This document shows, piece by piece, positions 56,500 to 64,000 of a stretch of 64,000 nt of DNA. Source of the DNA: Pelomyxa schiedti (Eukaryota; Evosea; Pelobiontida; Pelomyxidae); contig JAHLWZ010000837.1 in assembly GCA_020536535.1 (NCBI GenBank), positions 1 to 64,000 of the forward strand. Direction: 5' to 3'. Position numbers and translations under genes: made by a program. A model generated the notes under the pieces. The model had not been told where the DNA came from. It made no database searches and saw only the letters and a program-made list of their open reading frames with translations. The first letter of the stretch is position 1; every line of letters begins with the position of its first letter.

Positions 56500-56533
56500 C
56501 CCATAATGTAACTGACTGTCACGGGGGTATAAA
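56500..56533 (+). promoter_or_regulatory. Putative U5 snRNA promoter: PSE-like element and TATA box
   Basis: CCCATAA at 56500-56506, a five-G run at 56523-56527 and TATAAA at 56528-56533 lie before the U5 RNA. The spacing from CCCATAA to the TA after the G-run (28) matches that before U2 (29). Confidence 0.5.
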
Positions 56534-56559
56534 GACCGATAGAGCCTAGAGTCGATCAA

Positions 56560-56690
56560 ATCACCGGCGCAGGGCCAGGCGCATAACGTTTTTGTCATTC
56601 GCCTTTTACTAATGAGCAACCGTGCTCCTGGTCGTCATTAAATGCGCTTTGATCACGTATTTTTGTGATTGAGAGGGGCAACCCTCTCTC
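56560..56690 (+). ncRNA. U5: U5 spliceosomal snRNA
   Basis: The invariant U5 loop sequence CGCCTTTTACTA is present at about 56600-56611, closed by CAT/ATG. The stem continues with CCAGG against CCTGG and, outside an internal loop, GCGCA against TGCGC. An Sm site (GTATTTTTGTG, 56658-56668) follows, then a perfect terminal hairpin GAGAGGGGCAACCCTCTC. The loop aligns exon ends during splicing. The 5' end is set from the distance to the upstream element seen before U2 and is approximate by a few bases; about 130 nt in all. Confidence 0.88.
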
Positions 56691-56786
56691 CTCTTTAAAA
56701 AACAAATTAATTAATTCCGCTAATTCAACACAAGCCCCCGACTTTCCTACATACTAGCAATACAATCCAACAACTTGTAAAAACTC

Positions 56787-57728
56787 TTATGTGCAACAGG
56801 TTGATAGGCTGTGCTTGTGTGGTGCTGGCGTGTTCTTTCTCCTTTTTTTTGTATCGTTGTCTGGGGTTGTTCCTACTACTTGTCTGACAGTCAATGTTGA
56901 GTGAGCCGCCTTAGAAGCAAGCCTTGCATACTCAGGGCGACACTTGTCCAGTTCTTCTGGTGACAAGTGCTCCACAATGTCACGGGCCAAGTACAAAAAT
57001 GCTTCCCCTACACCAATGTCACGTTTGGCTGATGCTTCAAAGTATTCCACGTTTGCGTTCTGTGCCATGGCAAGTGCATCACTTGATGTGACAATTCGGT
57101 CCCCTCTGTCAATCTTTTTTTTGTTGTTGTTTCATTTAACACACCAAATTCTGAAGACTACAAAGAGAGAGCTATCTACCTTGTTCCCTACAATGCAAAA
57201 CCTGATATTCTGGGGCGCATACAAACGAAGCTCTTCTATCCACGCTTGTATTTTGAAGAAGCTTCTCAAGTCAGTTACATCATAGACTAGAAGGGCTCCC
57301 TGGGAGGAGTGATAGTAGCTACGTGTAATGCACCTGAAAAGGCAAAGACCCTTGATCATTTTATATACAAACTACTCTGGATAACATACCTAAATCGCTC
57401 CTGACCCGCAGAATCCCATATCTAGTTGTATACATGTTATATTGTACACATTTAAACACAGCAAATACCTGCAGCTGGAGGCGTTTACCGCACACAGTCA
57501 GTTTCTTTGTGAAGTAGTCAACACCAATCGTTGAGGCTGTCGATGTGTAGTCAAATGTATCATTTGCATATCTTGCAGCAAGTGCTTTCGTCAAGAGTCA
57601 GAAAAGACTTTGTGGAACAATTGAGTCCAATGCACACCTGATTTGCCCACTCCCGATTCACCCAAGAGTATTATCCTGATGTTATATTCGTGTGGCTGGT
57701 TGTCGTCTCCTGTGTGTCCCCTGCCCAT
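56787..57728 (-). CDS. Rab-family small GTPase
   Basis: ATG 57728 (MGRGHTGDDNQPHEYN) leads to the P-loop IRIILLGESGVGKS, cut by an intron right after GKS. Then come ALAARYANDTFDYTSTASTI, GVDYFTKKLTVCGKRLQLQ, IWDSAGQERFRCITRSYYHS (switch II), GALLVYDVTDLRSF, CIVGNKVD and FEASAKRDIGV. The C-terminus ...KHSLSTCCT carries a double cysteine for geranylgeranylation, so it is membrane-attached. The protein has WDSAGQ where most Rabs have WDTAGQ. A TGVDY-type switch I (TIGVDY) is conserved. Which Rab subfamily (it is near Rab1/8/18-like sequences) cannot be told. Five introns, one just upstream of 57360 only about 60 nt. Confidence 0.9.
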
Positions 57729-57878
57729 CCAAGCTTGGCTTTTTTTTTGTTTGTCCTCGTCATCATCCACTTCCCACCAAAATTAGGCGGGGTACAAATA
57801 AAATGCCACCCTGTTTTGCTGTTTACTCTTTGTTGTTTTCTTGCCACTTTTGAAGAAAGGTTGCAGGTGGGACTCTCG
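57729..57878. promoter_or_regulatory. Divergent promoter region between Rab and BTB-SPRY genes
   Basis: About 150 bp between facing-away start codons, T-rich on the plus strand, with AAATAAAATG near 57796. No clear TATA box. Confidence 0.4.
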
Positions 57879-59936
57879 ATGGTCGAGATCAGCTCACTGG
57901 AAATTTTTCCCGAATGGAAGTTCACACTCCAAAAATGAAACGATAGCCCAACAACAAACACACGATTCAAAGTTGGCCAACACCGAAGCAACCAAGTGGA
58001 GCCAACCCCTGTTCCCGCCCCCGCCGCCGCCCCCTCCCCCATCCGCGGCCCTCCCTCCCCCGCAGTCCTCGCCCGGGTCCGCCGCCTCCCCCTCCTCCTG
58101 CTCCTCGGCCTCCTCCACCGCCGCCGCCTCAGCCTCCTGCTCGCCGGCACCCCCGTCCTCCACAGCCACCCCCGCGTCGCACCCACACCGCCCCCAAGGG
58201 CTACCTCCCCCAGGGCTCCAACAGGCGCCAGCACAAGCACTCGCAGCCAGACCAGCAGCAACAGCAGTCGGCGGCCCAGCAGGACGCGCCCCCGGGGGCC
58301 CAGCCGGAGCAGCAGCCGCACCAGCAGCAACCGCAAGTGGACACCATCGTGGACCTAGTGCGGCAGCTCGATGAGCAGATCAAGGCTCAGCTGCGGGCGC
58401 TAGAGCGGGAGCGGGCGGCCATCGAGGCCCAGCGGGCCGAGGCCATGTCGCAGACCCAGGCGGCCCGCGAGGCCCTCGAGCGCGAGAAGACCGACTGGGC
58501 CGCGATGGCAAAAAAGCTGGACTTGGCCACTAGGGGCTCCTCTCCAAACAACAGGCTGTATCATACCTCTACGTGCTCGTGTGCCTGTGCTGCTGGGAAT
58601 TCAGTAAATTCTGCAAGTTCTGGTTCTGGTTCTGCTTCTGCTTCTGCTTCTATGTATGGGACTAGTGAGGATTCCATACCTATTCCAATACCTATACCGG
58701 AACCTAGCAGTAGTTCTGTTGTGACTGGGACGAGTCCGTTGAGCGGTATTCTCTCGGCTTCTTCTTCGACGACCTCTTCAGTTCTTGCACCGCCGTCGAT
58801 GGTAAATGTTCCACCTCCTCAGTCTCCACCACCTCCCCCGCTGCCGCCATTATCACCGCTATTGCAACCAACAAGCACCAACTCTGCTGTAGCCACAAAC
58901 AGTTCCAGCAGTTCTGGGTGTAATTGCACATCACCCTCATTGGTAGTCAGGCTAGATGTTGGTGGTCAGTCATTTGCCACTACAATGTGCACACTTACTT
59001 CTGTGGAGGGTTCGTTTTTCCATGCTATGTTTGCTTCTGGACGGTTCACTCCTGTTCCACAGAAAGATGGTATGTTCTTTTTTCGGTACTAATGTGATTC
59101 ACATACTTTTCTTGCAGGAAGCTACTTCATTGACCGCGACTCCACCGTATTTAGGCATGTACTGAATTACCTTCGCGGGCAACAGCTTAACCTTCACCGC
59201 CTTGCACTCGGGGACCTTGAGCAACTTGCCGATGATGCAGCTTTCTTCGGACTTCCCAAACTTGAGGAGGTACCTTTAGTGCCTTCGGTTTACCCATATC
59301 TCATATCAACAAAAGGAGGTCAGGCTAGCACTCGAGCAGCACGAAGCCACAGGCGAACCCAAGCAGAGCCCATGCGGGCCGTTCCGCCCAGGCCCGAATT
59401 ACACCCCGAGCGATTCCAACTTCACGGTGAGGAAAATCAGCGGGTCCCGGGCTTGGGACGTGACAGCCCTCGGCGCCCTGCAGCTGTTCACCGAGAGCCC
59501 AAGCCCGAGCCCGAGCGCCAGCAGCAGCTCCTCGGCCGCAACGCCCGCGAGCACCGCGAACAGCTCCAAGACCGAGGCCCGCTGGGGCGTGCAAATACGG
59601 CAGGGGGTTCACATCATGGTGGGGATTGCTCCCGGGACCATAGACCAGAGCGCGCCGTGCAACTACACCAAGGCCGGGTGGTTCTTCTACACCCACTCTT
59701 CTACGCTGCACTCTGCACACGGGCAGTCACACACTTGCTACTCGGATACTGGGCAGCTGGCCACCAACAGCGTGGTGGGTGTTGTGGCAAACAGGGACCT
59801 GGGGACTATATCTTTCATTGTGAATGGAAAGCAGTTTGGAACCGCGTATTCTGGGGTGCCATTCACTACACAACAGCTCTACCCCTGTGTGCTCCTCTAT
59901 GCCGCCGGCGATTGTGTATCAATGATTGCATTGTAG
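57879..59936 (+). CDS. KCTD-type BTB (T1) plus SPRY domain protein
   Basis: No ATG exists in the main frame upstream, but ATG 57879 (MVEISSLEIFPEW) joined over a 53-nt intron (57920-57972) enters it correctly. A Pro/Arg-rich and Gln-rich stretch precedes a coiled coil (TIVDLVRQLDEQIKAQLRAL and AAREALEREKTDWAAM). A Ser/Pro linker leads to the BTB/T1 domain: LVVRLDVGGQSFATTMCTL, FHAMFASGRF, SYFIDRDSTVFRHVLNYLRG, LEQLADDAAFFGLPKLEE. After an intron, a SPRY-type domain follows: GVQIRQGVHIMVGIAP, GWFFYTHSSTLHS, VGVVANRDLGTISFIVNGK, LYPCVLLYAAGDCVSM. It ends TAG 59934-59936 with AATAAA close behind. BTB proteins of this class are often Cullin-3 adaptors; SPRY binds the partner. Confidence 0.82.
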
Positions 59937-60113
59937 TCAATAAATAACCTAATTTCTTACAAGAACTAACGCAAAGCCATTCTTACCCAAACAACGAAAA
60001 AAAAAACGGAGCGAGCCTACGAGCATCGAACTGGCGCTCTCTGTGCGAACAAAAGAGAAAAGGGAAATAAATGAAGCAAATCACCTAAAAAAGACTGTAG
60101 TGTAGATCGATCC

Positions 60114-63100
60114 ATGAGCCACGGACACGCACGGCGAACATCATCACCATCCACGCCCACGCACGCGCCGCTGCTGTCGCCGCCGCCCACGCCCACCACG
60201 CCCCCGCCGTCGCCCCTCGCGCCGTCGTCCCCCTCCTGGCCCGCCGCGGACGCCGACGGCGGGGACGGCGACCCGGCGCTCCCCTCGCTCCCGTTCCAGC
60301 CGGCTTTCTCGCTGTCCGCCGCCGCCTCCTCCTCCTCCGGGCGGGCCCAGCCCCCGCACAGGCGCATCAGCGGCACCCGCACCATCTCCCTGACGTCGCT
60401 GTCGTCGGCGCAGCAGCAGCACAACAACAACAACCATAACAGCCAGCACCCCCACTCGCCAGGCGGGGGCTCGTCGCTGTCGTCGGCGCACTGCAGCAGC
60501 AGCACAAACTTTGGCAGTTTTGGCGGCGGGGGCTACGGCGGCGGCAACGGCAACGGCAGCAACATCCCATCATCGCCTTGCAGCACTAGCACCGGACGCG
60601 GTGGAAATGGCCTGAGTGCACGTGGGATTGAGGCACTGGCTAGAATTGCGGCTGCCAAGGGGGTTTATACACAGAACCCTACTTTGGACAACTTGCGCAC
60701 TTATGCTGACACCCTCGCTGCCTCGAAACACCATCCTGAATATGATGTGATTGTCCCCCTCTTTTTTTTTTTTCTTCCTTTCAGAGAACCTAGTTATGAC
60801 CTTAACTTGGTTGTATTCTTCTCTATGCAGGTACAAAGACAGGTGGTATTGGATGGAGATGCTTTGAAACAGAGCATACTGCTCCGTAATCACCTATTTA
60901 ATCCTTTTTTGGATCCTCCTGTTTCCCTCAACGAATCTATCCCGAAGGGCCGACGCCTTCCACCACCTCCACCTCACTCCTTCTATCATTTGCAAATGAA
61001 AAAATCCACCAGTGATGAATCTCAGTCTGGGTATATCACAGGCAAGGGTGAAGGGGCTGTGAGTGCCTATTCTGATGATTTGGGTACCAGAAGGGGCAAT
61101 TATGCTGCTGATGATGAAGAAGGAGATAGTGTGCCTTCCGGTGGAGAAGACAATGCTGAGAACACTCCTGAATTGAGAGATGAAAATATACCGTCTAACC
61201 ACAGGCGGTGGTATGATGAGTACCAGGAAGCTCTTGAAATGCCGTTCAACGAACCTCAGGACAGATTGATAAGGTACACTTATTTTCTATTTTACTGTAC
61301 CTAAATATTCCTAGATCTAATCGGATTCGGGATATAGCGCTAGCATTTGTGGAATGTGCCTTGGAAAAAGGAAGGACTATAATAACCGAAGCCTTTCTTC
61401 CCCCGTCCAAGCAAACAATAAAGCCTCTCACATGTAAGTTTATTGATAGAAAATGATCAGTATTTAACCACGCCAAGCAACAACAGGAGTAGCAGGGGGG
61501 GCAAAGTACCTCATAGATGGGATTTTCTTCAAAGTACTCCAAACCACCTAATATTCAAAAGAATGTGACCTTCCTTCCTAAGTTTGCAACTGATTTGCAT
61601 GGACTGTATGGGGGCGATGAATTTGCCATGAAAGCTGCTGGGCATGAGTTACTTAGTATAACAGAGATCCTGAACTGCAATATTCCAAAACTTTGTGTAC
61701 CGTGTGTAAAATTCTTTTTTGACCGTTGTTAATGGTTGGCAGACTTGTTGCTCTGATTGATTTCTGTGGATTTAGGTTAATTGCAACCTCGGAGTTACCA
61801 ATCGATCCTGGCACTCTTGAAGTATCCCTACCTCTCCCTAGATTCCTCTAACATGCACAGTATGGCAGTGCGGACGGAGGAAAAACTGTGCACTCAAGAG
61901 ATTCGGAGGTTTCTCGAACCTGTTTTCATATCAATGTGCTCCAAAATTAATATCAGAACAGATTGCTGTAAAAATGGAGCAAGTGGGTAGGATTTTGAAC
62001 CTCAAAGGTTTCACCACTGCACTACTGAAATGCTCTTCTAATAACACCGCTAGCACACAAAGTCGGACCCACAGACAACATGAAAGTTCTCCATGGTCCT
62101 TGTGATATTGAAGTGTAAGCTCCAATTCGTATGCGGTTTGTAATTACTGTCAAGGCATCGTGCACACGATGGAAGAATTTATGTTCTTGATGCAGCTCGT
62201 CTCTGTCCACCAGAACCTCCTTTAGAGTTGTTGCTATCTCCCAGTGTGCTGTTTTTAATCAAGTTTTAGGGGCTGCAAAGGGGCCCACCTCTACAGGTTG
62301 TTGAGACCAGAGCTTGTGAAATGTAGCCCCACTCCTCTGTGTTCAGGTCTTTCTATTTAGAATGGGTTTACCTATTCACGTTAACAAGACGCCTTCACTC
62401 CTTTTGGCCGGGATCAGCGAGATGAACATGATAAAGAAGTCAAGGCAGCACACGTAATTTCTGCTACTTTTTGAAAAACCATCCCACAGCCTACAGGATA
62501 AACTGCTTCGCGAAATTATTCCGAAATTTGCTATCAGAATAAATCAGAAAGTTAAGAAATATGTTGGACAATCGGTTGTACAAATCTTCGAGCAATTGCA
62601 GTTGATAGATGAAATGCACCGAGAAGGCATCAACTTAAGGTTTGCAAACTTGGCCTAAATTTGTGGGGTTTGAAAGGGGAATGCACAAGAACCTAAAAGC
62701 TTAAGCGTAAAGGCATCTGTATTTATTGAAGAAGTCAGACAACATTGTGTTAGATGTGCGACTGGCACAAATTATTAATACGGAAATAATCTTCAGAAAG
62801 ATTAAAAATAGGTTCTGCCACTCTTGTTTTTTCTGCCACTCATTTTACGTTAGATTGAGAGAGTTTATGCGCTGTCAGTTAAAAAGAACAGCAATGAATC
62901 CACCAAAGCGAAAACATGTACATGGCAATAAACCTGCACACCAACCTTACCATTAATAGTCCGATCATTATGTTGATGTAGCAGAAATTGCAAATTTACT
63001 TAATACCTTAATCTGCTGCTCAATTATACAGTCACTTACAACCGAAGGAATAAATGTGCAATTATTATTACTTAGGCTGCAGTCTACTGTAATGAAGGTG

Positions 63101-64000
63101 TATTTACTTCCCCGTTGCTCTTTTATTTATTTTCTATAGTTTTCCAAAGACGTCATTGCACATGTAACAGAGGGAGCTCTTTTATCACCGGAAGATTTTA
63201 CCATCACTCCCAGAGTGCGCCAATAATCTCAACCACTTTGTCAATTACGAAAGAGTTAATTCCCTACAGGTTAAACACACCAACACTGTACCATATGAAG
63301 AAGGGGTTGCCCTATATCAGCAAGCAAGACTTCTCCCACACCACAATGCAGATATACTTCTTCAAGCTGCAGCCGAAAAATTCCAGCAAGTACCGAATTG
63401 AGTGATATCCACCTTAAAATTCACCCATTGTGAAGGCTCTTCAAACAACACCCGACGATTATAGGATTCTTACGCACTTCGGCATTCTCCTCGTTGAGCG
63501 GGCAAAATATCAAGTAGATGACAAAAAAGAAGAACTCTTCAAGGCAGCCATTGAAAAATTCAAGTGACTTCCGCCTTTGTCATATTTGTTTCCCCTTACT
63601 CCAAAATAAGGTCGGCAACCAAAATTAAGCGCAATGACTACTATACTCTCTTCCATTGGGCTGATACACTCAAGCAGTGGGCAGCTCACTTAACTTCAGC
63701 TCCTCAACACAACACAACACAACCCGGTGAAGGCAGCCTGCAGGTTGCACCTTCATCCCCATCCACCTCACCTTCCACCACCCCAGTGCAACCAGTAGAC
63801 CAACCAAATTCAGACAGTATCCCAGGTCCAGGCACAATAAATGGACCTCCTAATAAGGAATCACCAACGGCAGCTTTACTTCTTGCCCAAGCAGAAGAAA
63901 AGCTCAAAGAAGCCAATCTCTTTGGAAAGAGATGGTTCTGGAATACTCTGGAAACTAACGGGGCCAAGTCAATATTTGACAACAAACCCCCAGGAACCTT
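60114..64000 (+). CDS. CLUH: CLU/CLUH (TIF31) family protein, 3' end beyond the window
   Basis: Cytosolic RNA-binding protein needed for proper mitochondrial distribution in other eukaryotes. ATG 60114 opens a long Ser/Pro/Gly-rich N-terminus. The conserved part reads RRWYDEYQEALEMPFNEPQD, AFVECALEKGRTIITEAFLP, GIFFK joined over a 28-nt intron to NVTFLPKFATDLHGLYGGDE, then AMKAAGHELLSITEIL. LCVP is joined to LIATSELPIDPGTL, then FAIRINQKVKKYVGQSVVQI, LHREGINLR-like HREGINLR and LREFMRCQLKRTAM. A TPR-like helical end (EEGVALYQQARLLPHHNADI, ILTHFGILLVERAKYQV) continues to the window edge. The CLU motif around IA.S.LPID..TL and the HREGINLR motif are the strongest evidence. The N-terminal ubiquitin-like region of CLU is not obvious. 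Confidence 0.83.

Noticed and set aside
56400-56500. Minus-strand U1-like pieces (GGGAGATCGATCATGG)
   Set aside because: The 5' splice-site-pairing start ATACTTACCTG and the Sm site are missing; similarity is limited to a short purine stretch.
60017-60505. Minus-strand frames opposite the CLU gene start, with Cys-rich repeats
   Set aside because: They are shadows of the Ser/Pro/Gly-rich CLU N-terminus; the Cys runs come from reversed CAG/GGC triplets.

Overview
This is a window of eukaryotic nuclear DNA, very probably from a free-living unicellular protist. Almost every gene is broken by short GT-AG introns, mostly about 40-70 nt and some shorter, often carrying a T-run and a CTAAC/CTAAT-like branch site. 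The standard genetic code is used, genes sit 20-400 bp apart on both strands, and there are genuine spliceosomal U2 and U5 snRNA genes. The gene content fits Amoebozoa best: Ku70 with a PBZ zinc finger (known from Dictyostelium), coactosin, a BEACH-WD40 protein and a CLU protein. That placement is inference; no ribosomal or marker tree was possible.

Layout. 0-9.5 kb: a possible gene tail at the left edge, about 1.2 kb with nothing recognisable, then a minus-strand run of a small unknown gene, a secreted clan-A glycosidase, a very long low-complexity protein with FG-type repeats (nucleoporin-like), and a SUMF2-type formylglycine-generating-enzyme paralogue. 9.5-15.6 kb: MetAP1 (divergent from SUMF2), a bacterial-type amide/urea-binding protein on the plus strand, and a site-2 protease on the minus strand. 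15.7-34.3 kb: plus-strand Ku70-SAP-PBZ, a giant BEACH/WD40 protein of about 11.6 kb, a Hint-domain protein and a RING protein. 34.3-46 kb: a minus-strand DUSP protein, a divergent double coactosin, and a large three-SANT NCoR/SMRT-like corepressor. 46-55.6 kb: a Cys-rich unknown, an intronless unknown, sphingosine-1-phosphate lyase, an alpha/beta hydrolase, glucosylceramidase and a small unknown. 55.7-56.7 kb: a non-coding block with U2, a duplicated U2 3' end, a twice-repeated ~90-nt unknown element and U5. 56.8-64 kb: a Rab-like GTPase, a KCTD-type BTB-SPRY protein and the 5' part of a CLU-family gene cut by the window edge.

Functional threads. Two neighbouring genes act in sphingolipid breakdown: GBA-type glucosylceramidase and S1P lyase. 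Several products belong to the secretory or endomembrane system: S2P, SUMF2, BEACH, Rab and the two glycosidases. Nuclear functions are represented by Ku70, the corepressor, the FG protein and the snRNAs. CDS coordinates give the gene span from start to stop including introns; exon joins were read by eye from splice motifs and protein continuity, so individual junctions are less certain than the gene calls.
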